From assembly GCF_902859805.1 (NCBI RefSeq), contig NZ_CADIKC010000004.1:310001-374000 (forward strand): a stretch of DNA of 64,000 nucleotides. Reading direction: 5' to 3'. Positions within the stretch are counted from its first letter, which is position 1; every line of letters starts with the position of its first letter. This stretch comes from Paraburkholderia sediminicola (GTDB taxonomy: Bacteria; Pseudomonadota; Gammaproteobacteria; Burkholderiales; Burkholderiaceae). The notes below the pieces were generated by a model that was not told the DNA's origin, did no database searches, and saw only the letters and a list, made by a program, of their open reading frames with translations. Of the stretch, positions 24,665 to 33,283 are shown piece after piece. Both the position numbers and the translations under genes were made by a program.

Positions 24665-26248
24665 TTGAGCCAGCCCTCTTCCCCGCCCGCCGCTGCCCCG
24701 CCTGCGCCACCTACACCGCCGCCGCTGCAAGGCGGCAAACTGGTTCTGGCGACCATCGCCGTTGCGCTCGCCACCTTCATGAACGTGCTCGACACGTCGA
24801 TTGCGAACGTCGCGATTCCCACCATTTCGGGCAACCTTGGCGTCTCGGTCGACGAAGGCACATGGGTCATCACGGTGTTCGCCGCGGCCAATGCGGTCTC
24901 GATTCCACTGACCGGCTGGCTCACGCAACGCATCGGCCAGGTCAAGCTGTTCGTCGGCGCGATTCTGATGTTCGTGCTGGCTTCGTGGTTGTGCGGCATT
25001 GCGCCCACGCTGCCGATCCTGCTGGTCGCCCGGGTGTTCCAGGGCGCGGTGGCCGGCCCGCTGATTCCTCTCTCGCAAGCGATTCTGCTCGGTTCGTATC
25101 CCAAGGAGAAATCGTCGACCGCGCTCGCGCTATGGGCCATGACGGCCACCGTCGGCCCGATTGCCGGCCCCGCGCTCGGCGGCTGGATCACGGATAGCTA
25201 CAGCTGGTCGTGGATCTTCTACATCAACATTCCGGTCGGCATTTTCGCGGCCGGCGTGACGTGGATGATCTATCGCACCCGCGAGTCGGCAACCCGCAAG
25301 CCACCCATCGACGTGGTCGGCCTCGGCCTGCTGGTGACGTGGGTCGCGTCACTGCAGATCATGCTCGACAAGGGCAAGGATCTCGACTGGTTTTCGTCGC
25401 CGGTGATCGTGATTCTCGGCATCACTGCGGTGATCAGCTTCGCGTTCTTCCTCGTATGGGAATTGACTGAAGAAAACCCGATCGTCGATTTACGGCTGTT
25501 CCAGCAGCGCAATTTTCTCGGCGGCACGATTGCGATTTCGGTGGCGTACGGCGTGTTCTTCGGCAATCTGGTGCTGCTGCCGCAATGGATGCAGGAGTAT
25601 CTGAACTACCGTTCCGTGGATGCCGGCCTCGTCACCGCGCCGCTCGGCGTCTTCGCCGTGCTGCTCGCGCCGGTGATGGGCCGCGTGCTGCCGCGCTCGG
25701 ACGCGCGCATCATCGCCACGCTCGCATTTATCGGCTTTGCGATCGTGTTCTATATGCGCTCGAAGTACGTGATCGAAATCGACACGTGGCACCTCGTGCT
25801 CCCCACGCTGCTGCAAGGCATTCCGATGGCGCTGTTCTTCGTGCCGCTGACGGCGATCATTCTGTCCGGCCAGCCGCCGAACAAGATTCCGGCGGCTGCT
25901 GGCCTGTCGAATTTCGCGCGGGTGTTTTGCGGCGCGGTGGGCACCTCGATCGCCGGCAACGAGTGGAACAACCGCACGGTGCTGCACCACGAACGTCTCA
26001 CCGAACAGGCCACCGTGAACAACCCGCTGTTTAATCAGCAGATCGATTCGACCCAGTCGTTGCTGAATTTGAATACGCAATCGGCGCACGCGCTGTTCGA
26101 TTTCACGGTGAACACTCAGGCTGCGATGATGGGCCTGAACGACATCTTCTTTGTGTCGGCGATCATTTTCATTCTGATCATTCCGCTGATCTGGATTACG
26201 AAGCCGGCCAAGGGCGGCGGCGGAGCGGCCGCGTCGGGCGCGCACTGA
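24665..26248 (+). CDS. EmrB/QacA-type DHA2 multidrug exporter
   Basis: 527-residue, 14-helix MFS antiporter. Signatures: LDTSIANVAIPTISGNLG (motif D1), TGWLTQRIGQVKLF (motif A) and TATVGPIAGPALGGWI (motif C). A Pro/Ala-rich cytoplasmic leader of about 22 residues precedes helix 1. The start is TTG at 24665 with GGAGA at good spacing. No membrane-fusion (EmrA) gene adjoins, so a complete tripartite pump is not encoded here. Confidence 0.87.
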   Translation: MSQPSSPPAAAPPAPPTPPPLQGGKLVLATIAVALATFMNVLDTSIANVAIPTISGNLGVSVDEGTWVITVFAAANAVSIPLTGWLTQRIGQVKLFVGAILMFVLASWLCGIAPTLPILLVARVFQGAVAGPLIPLSQAILLGSYPKEKSSTALALWAMTATVGPIAGPALGGWITDSYSWSWIFYINIPVGIFAAGVTWMIYRTRESATRKPPIDVVGLGLLVTWVASLQIMLDKGKDLDWFSSPVIVILGITAVISFAFFLVWELTEENPIVDLRLFQQRNFLGGTIAISVAYGVFFGNLVLLPQWMQEYLNYRSVDAGLVTAPLGVFAVLLAPVMGRVLPRSDARIIATLAFIGFAIVFYMRSKYVIEIDTWHLVLPTLLQGIPMALFFVPLTAIILSGQPPNKIPAAAGLSNFARVFCGAVGTSIAGNEWNNRTVLHHERLTEQATVNNPLFNQQIDSTQSLLNLNTQSAHALFDFTVNTQAAMMGLNDIFFVSAIIFILIIPLIWITKPAKGGGGAAASGAH

Positions 26249-26279
26249 TTACAGTGTTTTCGGCGCTGCTTCAGCGGTG

Positions 26280-27032
26280 TCAGCGGAAATAGCGGGCGGG
26301 GGTGTCGCCAAAGGCATCGCGGAACACCGCGATAAACGAGGACACGTCGTTGTAGCCGACTTCGAGCGCCACCTGCGTGACGCTCTCCCCCGCACCGAGG
26401 TGCTCCAGCGCGACCAGCAAGCGCAGTTGCTGCCGCCACTGGCCGAATGTCTGTCCGGTCTCCTTGACGAAAAGGCGCGCGGCGGTGCGGGCGGTTACGC
26501 CCGCGGCCCGGGCCAGATCGTCGAGCACCGCCGGTTCCGCCGGGTTGGCGCTCAGCGCATCGGCCATCCGCTGAATCCGCGGATCTTGCGGCCAGTGCAG
26601 CGCCAGAGGGGCCGAGGGCAACCCCGACAGACGGTCCAGCAAGACTTGCAGAAGACGCTCGGCGGGCTCGTCGAGCGGTTTGTCGTGCGGCAGATCGACT
26701 GCGGCACCCAGCAAAGCTTCCACCAGAGGGTCGAGCGCCAGGGCGACGCCTTGCGCGGGTAGCGGCGCAGCGTCCGCGTCGGCATACAGCGAATGGAATT
26801 GCACCGGCTCGGCGGCCGACAGGTAATGCTGCACGTTCGCCATCAGCCAGAGCGCGTGCCCTGGCGGCACGACCCAACGCACGGTTTCGGTGCGCACGGT
26901 CAGCACGCCGGCGCTCACGTGGATCAGCCGCGCGCGGCTGTAGGCGCGCCACGGTTCGTCCAGCGCGCTGTAACGCTCATCGACCACGAAGACCGAACGC
27001 CCGACGCCGTCCGGATCGAAGGTTTGCGCCAT
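26280..27032 (-). CDS. AraC-family regulator with N-terminal cupin
   Basis: 250 residues. Cupin-type sensor at about 30-120 (RWVVPPGHALWLMANVQHYL) and an AraC helix-turn-helix pair at about 150-250 (LDDLARAAGVTARTAARLFV, QVALEVGYNDVSSFIAVFR), ending in the usual GDTPARYFR. It is divergent from glutaminase gene glsA (150-bp gap) and convergent with the DHA2 exporter gene; either could be its target. Confidence 0.87.
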   Translation of the reverse strand: MAQTFDPDGVGRSVFVVDERYSALDEPWRAYSRARLIHVSAGVLTVRTETVRWVVPPGHALWLMANVQHYLSAAEPVQFHSLYADADAAPLPAQGVALALDPLVEALLGAAVDLPHDKPLDEPAERLLQVLLDRLSGLPSAPLALHWPQDPRIQRMADALSANPAEPAVLDDLARAAGVTARTAARLFVKETGQTFGQWRQQLRLLVALEHLGAGESVTQVALEVGYNDVSSFIAVFRDAFGDTPARYFR

Positions 27033-27181
27033 GAGTGTCTGTTTTACCCGGTTACTGTAAGAAACACAGCAAGACTAGCATAGCCTTCGCGAAACGCTGT
27101 TCGAACCCGGCAGCGCCTCGCCGCACGAACAATTCGCGCCAGGTTGCCAGTAGAATCGCGGCTTCAAACGGTCCGAGCCCA

Positions 27182-28096
27182 ATGAACTACGCATCCATCC
27201 TCGAACAGATTCAACGCGATCTTCAGCCATATCTGGGTACCGGCAAGGTCGCCGATTACATTCCGGAACTGGCCAAAGTCCCGGCTGACAGCTTTGGCAT
27301 GGCAATCGTCACGCCGTCCGGCGAAGTCTTCCGCATCGGCCAGGCCGATACGCGCTTCTCGATCCAGAGTATCTCCAAGTTGTTCGCCTGCACCATGGCT
27401 TTCCGGCTGCTCGGCGACGAACTGTGGCAGCGCGTCGGCCGCGAGCCGTCGGGCACGCCGTTCAATTCGCTGGTGCAGCTTGAAGCGGAGCAAGGCAAGC
27501 CGCGCAACCCGTTTATCAACGCTGGGGCATTGGTCGTCACCGATGTGCTGTGCCGCCGCTTCGTGCGTGCCGAGACAGCGCTGGTGGAGTTTATGCGGCG
27601 GCTGACCGGTGAGATCACGATCGACTACGATTCGCGCGTCGCGCAGTCAGAGCTTCAACATGCAGACCGCAACCAGGCGATGGCGCATTTCATCGCGAGC
27701 TTCGGCAACATGGACATGCCCGTCCACGCGGTGGTCGAGGCGTATTGCCGGCAATGCGCGATCTCGATGAGCTGTGTCGAGCTGGCGAAGGCGGCGTTGT
27801 TTCTGAGTAATGGGGGCGTTGTGCCTTCGACCGGGGAACGCATCCTCGACAGCAGTTCGACCAAGCGTTTGTCGGCTCTGATGCTGACTTGCGGCACTTA
27901 CGACGCCGCGGGCGACTTCGTCTTTCGCGTCGGCTTGCCGGCGAAGAGCGGCGTGGGTGGCGGCATCGTCGCGGTGCTGCCGGGCGAGATGGCGGTCTGC
28001 GTGTGGTCACCCGGGCTCGACGCGAACGGCAACTCGCTTGCCGGCGCGAAGGCACTGGAATTGTTGACCACGATTACTGGGCGGTCGATTTTTTGA
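27182..28096 (+). CDS. glsA: Glutaminase
   Basis: 304-residue serine-dependent beta-lactamase-like glutaminase converting L-glutamine to glutamate and ammonia. The catalytic Ser-x-x-Lys is S63-K66 in SIQSISKLFA. Also conserved are NPFINAGALVV and LPAKSGVGGGIVAVLPG. Length is normal for bacterial GlsA. The ATG at 27182 begins at the conserved N terminus; the longer frame from 27035 is not homologous. Confidence 0.93.
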   Translation: MNYASILEQIQRDLQPYLGTGKVADYIPELAKVPADSFGMAIVTPSGEVFRIGQADTRFSIQSISKLFACTMAFRLLGDELWQRVGREPSGTPFNSLVQLEAEQGKPRNPFINAGALVVTDVLCRRFVRAETALVEFMRRLTGEITIDYDSRVAQSELQHADRNQAMAHFIASFGNMDMPVHAVVEAYCRQCAISMSCVELAKAALFLSNGGVVPSTGERILDSSSTKRLSALMLTCGTYDAAGDFVFRVGLPAKSGVGGGIVAVLPGEMAVCVWSPGLDANGNSLAGAKALELLTTITGRSIF

Positions 28097-28177
28097 TTTT
28101 GTCGGGTGGACGTTTAGGCGACGTATGCGATCTATACAGTCGATCCCGGTCGCGGCGAGGCGCCGCTCCCTTTGCGG

Positions 28178-28546
28178 TCACACCACTCCGATCAGCACAT
28201 CAGCAGGAATGTGCAATCCCGCGTGAAGGCGGCGAATCATCGTCAGACTGAGGGCGCGTTTGCGGTTCAAAACCTCGTAAACCCGGTTCGCGTTACCGAT
28301 GTACGGCTGCATATCCGGGACCGACAAGCCGGCCTGCTCCATCCGGAATTTGATGGCCTCAACAGGATCCGGGCTTTGCAGCGGGAAGGTTTCGGCTTCG
28401 TAGCGCTCTACCAGGATCGACAGAATATCGAGGCGATCACCATCCGGTGTGCCAGGCGCTGGGTCGGCATCGACGAGTTCGGATACGGTCGCGAGCGCAG
28501 CCTTGTAATCATCCTCAGTATGCAGGGGGCGGATATCCATGTTCAT
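28178..28546 (-). CDS. higA: HigA-type antitoxin with helix-turn-helix
   Basis: 122-residue antitoxin and autorepressor. The N-terminal ~60 residues (RPLHTEDDYKAALATVSEL) form the toxin-binding part typical of this HigA group. The C-terminal helix-turn-helix is SVPDMQPYIGNANRVYEVLN. The start overlaps the toxin stop by one base (TAATG), giving translational coupling. The toxin-first order is the signature of higBA. Confidence 0.87.
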   Translation of the reverse strand: MNMDIRPLHTEDDYKAALATVSELVDADPAPGTPDGDRLDILSILVERYEAETFPLQSPDPVEAIKFRMEQAGLSVPDMQPYIGNANRVYEVLNRKRALSLTMIRRLHAGLHIPADVLIGVV

Positions 28547-28848
28547 TACTCCAATTCCACGGTTTCAGCGTCGATCTTGTCATACTCGGCGTGAGTGCCA
28601 ACGAATTTGACATAGACCACACCGATTCGATACGCGATCGCAACTATCAATCGAAAATCGTTGCCTTTGATGTTAAACACCACTCTGTTTTTCCCGATGA
28701 AACTTGCCGAGCCATATTGATCCTTGATGTCCTGTGGCGTTTTCCAGCTCGCTTTGGAAGCTTCCGCGTGCCACGCCAACAGAGATTGCCCGGCTTGAGC
28801 GTGCCCTTCGATGAAGGAAAGAATGGTTTTTTTGGCAACGATTCGCAT
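28546..28848 (-). CDS. higB: HigB-type mRNA interferase toxin
   Basis: 100-residue ribosome-dependent mRNase of the HigB_toxin family. It starts MRIVAKKTILSFIEGHAQ, with conserved WKTPQDIKDQYGSASFIGKN and the RIGVVYVKFVGTHAEYDKI C-terminal segment. The ATG at 28846-28848 matches the family N terminus; the ATG at 28857 lies inside the predicted -10 box. The DNA is visibly less GC-rich than its neighbours, consistent with transfer. Confidence 0.87.
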   Translation of the reverse strand: MRIVAKKTILSFIEGHAQAGQSLLAWHAEASKASWKTPQDIKDQYGSASFIGKNRVVFNIKGNDFRLIVAIAYRIGVVYVKFVGTHAEYDKIDAETVELE

Positions 28849-28855
28849 GTGTGGC

Positions 28856-28886
28856 ATTTTAGTCCCAAATTGGGACTAACGCAACC
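28856..28886 (-). promoter_or_regulatory. higBA promoter with operator in the spacer
   Basis: On the minus strand TTGCGT, exactly 17 bp, then TAAAAT. The palindrome AGTCCCAAATTGGGACT (28861-28877, 8-1-8 perfect) spans the spacer and edge of the -10. This is the expected position for HigA autorepression. The predicted transcription start is at about 28849, at or next to the toxin ATG. Confidence 0.72.
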
Positions 28887-28933
28887 AGCGCATTGAGATA
28901 CAGCCTTGGCGATCCGTCCCATTGACCGACCGC

Positions 28934-29809
28934 CTAACCCGCCCGCTCAACCAACTCCGCCAACACCGTCTGATACCCGGTGCTGCCAATCACCCGCTCG
29001 TGCACACCGTCTTCGAAATCAATCCAACCTGAATTGAAGCCGTCGATCATCTCGATGCGAGGCACGGGCCACGCCGTGCCTTGTGCCTGGAACAGCGCTT
29101 CCCACTGATCACGTGGCACCGCTTGAGCCTTCACTGAACGGCCCAGCACGCCGCCCAGCATCGCTGCGATTTCATTTTGCGTATAGCGCTGCGGCCCTTC
29201 AATCTCGATCACGCGGCGCCCCTGCCACGACTGAACAAGCGTTTCAGCGATCACCCGGCCGATATCCGCGGTTGCAATCATCGGATACGCGCGATCGAGC
29301 GGCTGCAGGAAGCTCGACATCACGCCCGTCTCGCGCGCCGGCGCGATATCCCACAGCGAATTCTCCATAAACCATGCAGGCCGCAAAATCGCCGTTGGAA
29401 TCGGCAGGTCCGCGAGCGCTTCTTCGAGAATATGTACTTGCGTGATGAGACCGAGACCCGACTCGCGCTGCCCGCCAATCGACGAGAGCGCCACGACGCG
29501 CTGCGGCCTGGCCTTCACCAGTGCCTCTTTCAGCGCAGCCACCGCCGTGCGGGCGCGCGGATAGCCCGGCTGCGGCGCGAAGTTCGGCGCCACCATTACG
29601 AAGACGCCCGCCGCACCGCTGAACGCGGCGGTGAGCGCATCCGCGTCCTCGAAGGACGCGATCGCCACTTCGGCGCCCCGCTCCACCCACTCCGCCGCCT
29701 TATTTTTGTCGCGTAAGACGGCACGCACTGCGTGTCCCGCGTCCAGTAACGCGCGTGCCGCCGCGCCGCCCACCTTCCCTGTCACACCGGTAATTGCATA
29801 CATCTTCAT
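28934..29809 (-). CDS. NmrA-family NAD(P)H-binding oxidoreductase
   Basis: 291-residue atypical short-chain dehydrogenase. The Rossmann dinucleotide motif is YAITGVTGKVGGAAARALL. The downstream VVALSSIGGQ replaces the usual catalytic YxxxK region, as in NmrA/QOR2-like proteins that sense NAD(P) or reduce quinones. The ATG at 29807-29809 follows AAGGAGCG. It is divergent from the YqjI-like gene and shares a 207-bp promoter region with it. Confidence 0.82.
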   Translation of the reverse strand: MKMYAITGVTGKVGGAAARALLDAGHAVRAVLRDKNKAAEWVERGAEVAIASFEDADALTAAFSGAAGVFVMVAPNFAPQPGYPRARTAVAALKEALVKARPQRVVALSSIGGQRESGLGLITQVHILEEALADLPIPTAILRPAWFMENSLWDIAPARETGVMSSFLQPLDRAYPMIATADIGRVIAETLVQSWQGRRVIEIEGPQRYTQNEIAAMLGGVLGRSVKAQAVPRDQWEALFQAQGTAWPVPRIEMIDGFNSGWIDFEDGVHERVIGSTGYQTVLAELVERAG

Positions 29810-29951
29810 CGCTCCTTGAATACGGCCAATGCCGTTCTGAGCGTGATTCTCGGCGTTCTCCGATGATTTCACGAGAGCATGAATGTCATTTACTCAATGA
29901 CTCCATGGCATGAAAAGCCCCGTCCGAACCTCAGCGACGCAAAAAATGAGT

Positions 29952-29980
29952 TTGACAAACTATCTTTAGATATATATCTT
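29952..29980 (+). promoter_or_regulatory. Promoter of the yqjI-like gene with internal palindrome
   Basis: TTGACA at 29952-29957 (perfect -35), 17-bp spacer, TATCTT at 29975-29980. AGATATATATCT at 29968-29979 is a perfect 12-bp palindrome across the spacer and -10, in the style of operators bound by PadR-type dimers. A further TATCTTTAGATA (29961-29972) overlaps it. Confidence 0.6.
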
Positions 29981-30016
29981 ACGACACATCTTAAGACACA
30001 AATGGGAGTACCCAAC

Positions 30017-30988
30017 ATGCGTCATCACCATCGCTTTTCCCGTTCGCGTGGCGCGGACGAAGGTTTCTTCGCAGGGCATGACCGCCCGTCACTGCATGCG
30101 CTTTGGCATGCGTTCGCTCGTCACTACGAGTTTCGCGGCGAGCGCGGCGGCGAACAACGCGGCGAAGACTTCGACCGCCGTCATGGCGGCCGCGGCGGCC
30201 GGCACGAGTTCCACGGCCGCGAGCGCGACCATGGCCGCCACGGCGAACGCAATGAACACGGCGACCGCGACGGCTTCGGCCACGGTCACCGCTTCGGTCA
30301 CCACGGCTACGAGCGCTTCTCGTTTCACGCACTGTGGCACGCAATCGGCCGCCATGACGACTATCGCGGCGGCAGCCGCGGCGGACGCTTCGGCGGCGGT
30401 GGCCCAGGCGGCTTCGGCGGCGACGGCGACGGTTTTCCGCGCGGTCGCAAATTCAGCTCCGACGACCTGCAATTGCTGCTGCTTTCGATGATCGACGCGC
30501 AGCCGAGCCACGGTTACGAGCTGATCAAGGCGCTCGAAACGCGTTCGAACGGCTTCTACAGTCCCAGCCCGGGCATGGTCTACCCGGCACTCACGTATCT
30601 GGAAGAACTCGGCTACGTGACCGTGCAACTCGAAGGCAATCGCAAGCGTTACGAGCTGTCGGAAGCGGGCCGCGAGTACCTGGCCACCAACCGTGACCGC
30701 GTCGAATTGATGCTCGCCAAACTGTCGCATATCGCCCGGAAGATGGATTCCGTGCGCCGCGCGTTTGCCGGCGAGGAGCCCGCCGACATTAGCGAAGGCG
30801 GCTGGCTGCCCGAACTGAGCGAAGCACGCCGCGCGCTAAAGCATGCGCTCCTGCGCCGTGACAACGTGCCGGCCGCCGAACAGCGCCGCATCGCCGCGAT
30901 CCTGATGCGTGCGGCAAATGAAATCGAAGGTGAAGGCAAACCCGCCAGCGACCAGGGCAGTGATCAAGGTGGCGAGCCGACCGCTTGA
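30017..30988 (+). CDS. yqjI: PadR-family metal-responsive regulator, YqjI-like, with long His-rich extension
   Basis: 323 residues. The C-terminal part (about 148-300) is a PadR winged helix (SMIDAQPSHGYELIKALETR, PGMVYPALTYLEELGYV) plus a helical dimerisation region. The first ~145 residues are a His/Arg/Gly-rich low-complexity extension without cysteine. It contains a duplicated motif: SLHALWHAFARH at 25-36 and SFHALWHAIGRH at 102-113. E. coli YqjI has a shorter His/Cys-rich extension that binds nickel and represses the ferric reductase gene yqjH. Here a yqjH-like gene follows on the same strand, which supports the assignment. The ATG at 30017 has GGGAG at 8 nt. Confidence 0.75.
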   Translation: MRHHHRFSRSRGADEGFFAGHDRPSLHALWHAFARHYEFRGERGGEQRGEDFDRRHGGRGGRHEFHGRERDHGRHGERNEHGDRDGFGHGHRFGHHGYERFSFHALWHAIGRHDDYRGGSRGGRFGGGGPGGFGGDGDGFPRGRKFSSDDLQLLLLSMIDAQPSHGYELIKALETRSNGFYSPSPGMVYPALTYLEELGYVTVQLEGNRKRYELSEAGREYLATNRDRVELMLAKLSHIARKMDSVRRAFAGEEPADISEGGWLPELSEARRALKHALLRRDNVPAAEQRRIAAILMRAANEIEGEGKPASDQGSDQGGEPTA

Positions 30989-31070
30989 GATCGCGCTATC
31001 CGACACCCGCGTTCGAAGGCGCCCATGCGCGCTTTTGAATGCCAATCAAATCGACAGGAGTAGCACCCTT

Positions 31071-31898
31071 ATGCTGACAAATGACAACCGAGCCGATCTG
31101 GCAGTCCATCGCGTGCGGCATCCGCTGAAATTCCGTCTGTTGCAGGTCAGGAAGGTCCACGCGCTGAACCCGCATCTGATTCGCGTGACCTTCACGGGCG
31201 AGGATCTGCACGACTTTGTCTCCGCTTCGTTCGACGATCACATCAAAGTGTTCTTCCCCGAACCCGGCGCCGACAAACCCGTGCTGCCGGAAGCCGGGCC
31301 TAACGGTCCCGTGTTTCCCGCCGGCCAGCCGCGCCCGATTGCCCGCGATTTCACGCCGCGCCGCTTCGACGCTCAAGCGCGCGAACTTGACATCGAGTTC
31401 GCCATGCACGAGGCCGGCCCTGCTGCGACGTGGGCGGCGCAAGCCAAAGTGGGCCAGTACCTCGGCATCGGCGGCCCGCGCGGCTCGCTGGTGATACCGA
31501 CAGGCTTCGACTGGCATCTGCTGATCGGCGACGACACCGCCTTGCCGGCCATTGCTCGCCGCCTTGAAGAGCTGCCGGCCGGCACACGCGTCGCGGCAGT
31601 GATCGAAGTGGCCGACCCGTCGGCGCAGATCGAATTCGCAACGCAGGCTGAACTGCACATAGTCTGGCGCCATCGCAGCGAATCGGGCTATCGCGGCGAG
31701 GCCTTGCTGCAAGCGGTACGCGAAATCTATCTGCCCGAGGACGGTGAAGGCTACGTATGGGCCGCCGGCGAATCCGCGACGATGCGTGCGGTGCGCTATC
31801 ACCTGTGCACTGAACGTGGCGTCGACAAGTCGCGCATTCGCGCGGCCAGCTACTGGAAACAGGGCGCCGAAGCAGTACATGAAACGTTCGACGACTGA
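31071..31898 (+). CDS. yqjH: Siderophore-interacting protein (YqjH/ViuB-like ferric reductase)
   Basis: 275-residue flavoprotein of the FAD_binding_9 plus SIP architecture. The FAD-binding beta-barrel contains RDFTPRRFDAQARELDIEF, and the C-terminal NAD(P)H domain contains LLIGDDTALPAIARRL and WAAGESATMRAVRYHL. It reduces ferric siderophores or chelates in the cytoplasm to release iron. AGGAG lies 11-12 nt before the ATG at 31071. Probably co-transcribed with the upstream YqjI-like regulator gene (82-bp gap). Confidence 0.87.
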   Translation: MLTNDNRADLAVHRVRHPLKFRLLQVRKVHALNPHLIRVTFTGEDLHDFVSASFDDHIKVFFPEPGADKPVLPEAGPNGPVFPAGQPRPIARDFTPRRFDAQARELDIEFAMHEAGPAATWAAQAKVGQYLGIGGPRGSLVIPTGFDWHLLIGDDTALPAIARRLEELPAGTRVAAVIEVADPSAQIEFATQAELHIVWRHRSESGYRGEALLQAVREIYLPEDGEGYVWAAGESATMRAVRYHLCTERGVDKSRIRAASYWKQGAEAVHETFDD

Positions 31899-31975
31899 CT
31901 GTCCGCAGCCTGCTCGCCATGAACTGCGCGAGCCCTGCAAGCGGCGTGCGTCGAACAAAAACAAGGATTTGACCG

Positions 31976-33232
31976 ATGTATTCAATTAGCACAAAGCACG
32001 AGCGACGATTGCTGTGGCTGCTTGCGCTGACGCAGTTCACCATCATCATGGACTTCATGGTGATGATGCCGCTCGGCCCGCAGATCATGCACTCGTTCAG
32101 CATCACACCTGCAGCATTTGCGACAGCCGTATCGGCGTATTCATGGTGTTCGGGCCTGTCGGGCTTATTCGCCGCGACCTATATCGACCGCTTCGACCGG
32201 CGGCGTCTGTTGCTGACGATGTATGCGCTGTTCGCGCTGTCGAACCTGGCGTGCGCACTGGCGAGCAGCTTTCCCCTTCTGCTGGTCGCGCGTGCGTTTG
32301 CGGGCATTACGGGTGGCGTGTTGGGCTCGGTGATCATGGCGATTGTCGGCGACGTGATCCCGGTGCAGCGCCGCGGCGCCGCGACGGGCACGATCATGAC
32401 TGCCTTTTCATTGGCCGCGATTGCCGGCGTGCCGGCTGGCGTGATGCTAGGCGCGCACTTCACCTGGGCAGCACCGTTCTATTTGCTGGTGGTGTTGTCG
32501 GTGATCGTCTGGGTTGTGGGGTGGCAACTGGTCCCTTCGCTTGCGGAGCATCTGAGCCGTCGGCAGCCGGCGCTTGGCGAGGTACTGCCTGATTTGTGGC
32601 GGCTGTTGAGCAACCCACGGCATATGAATGCGTTTGCGCTGACTTTCATGATGATGATCGCGCACATGCTGGTGATCCCCTTCATCTCACCGGTGCTGGT
32701 CGCTAATCATGGTGTGGCTCCCGCGCAATTGTCGTGGCTGTATATGGCAGGTGGCGCGGCAACGTTCTTCACGTCGCGCCGGGTCGGCCGGCTGGCAGAC
32801 CGGTTCGGCACGCGGCTCGTATTCCGGATTGCGGCGGTACTGTCGTTTCTGCCAGTCCTGTTTGTGACCCATCTGCCGAATCTGCCTTTCTACGCGCTCG
32901 TGATGTTTTTCCCGTTTTTCATGGTGCTGATGTCCGGACGGATGGTGCCGATGCAGGCACTGCTGACCACCGTGCCGGAGCCCGCCCGCCGGGGTGCTTT
33001 TCTTAGCGCCAACAGTGCGCTGCAGGCATTGGGCACGGGGTGCGGCGCGTGGATCGGCGGCTTGATGCTAAGCAGTTCGCCGACGGGACAGATCGAGGGA
33101 TATGGGACCGTCGGATGGGTGGCAGTCGCCGTCGCGCTGATCGGCGTGCTTTGGATTTCCCGGGTTCGGGGGGCGCAAAGCAGCGTGCCGCCAACAGGTG
33201 TATTCAGCGGCGACACCGTAGGAGAAGGTTGA
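31976..33232 (+). CDS. MFS transporter (12-helix, DHA1-like)
   Basis: 418-residue inner-membrane carrier. Twelve hydrophobic segments, with FTIIMDFMVMMPLGPQIM in helix 1, a degenerate motif A loop (AATYIDRFDRRRLLL), and AIAGVPAGVMLG in the motif C position. Related to AraJ/arabinose-efflux-like permeases. It follows the siderophore-interacting protein gene by 77 bp on the same strand, so a role in metal, siderophore or xenobiotic efflux is possible but unproven. Confidence 0.8.
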   Translation: MYSISTKHERRLLWLLALTQFTIIMDFMVMMPLGPQIMHSFSITPAAFATAVSAYSWCSGLSGLFAATYIDRFDRRRLLLTMYALFALSNLACALASSFPLLLVARAFAGITGGVLGSVIMAIVGDVIPVQRRGAATGTIMTAFSLAAIAGVPAGVMLGAHFTWAAPFYLLVVLSVIVWVVGWQLVPSLAEHLSRRQPALGEVLPDLWRLLSNPRHMNAFALTFMMMIAHMLVIPFISPVLVANHGVAPAQLSWLYMAGGAATFFTSRRVGRLADRFGTRLVFRIAAVLSFLPVLFVTHLPNLPFYALVMFFPFFMVLMSGRMVPMQALLTTVPEPARRGAFLSANSALQALGTGCGAWIGGLMLSSSPTGQIEGYGTVGWVAVAVALIGVLWISRVRGAQSSVPPTGVFSGDTVGEG

Positions 33233-33283
33233 CGTTCAAGCGTGCCGACGCGGTCTGAAAAACCGAGCCGGCGCGCGCGGCCC

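Noticed and set aside
26116..26952. 278-codon minus-strand frame over the AraC regulator gene
   Set aside because: Shadow of the AraC gene in another frame; no motifs.
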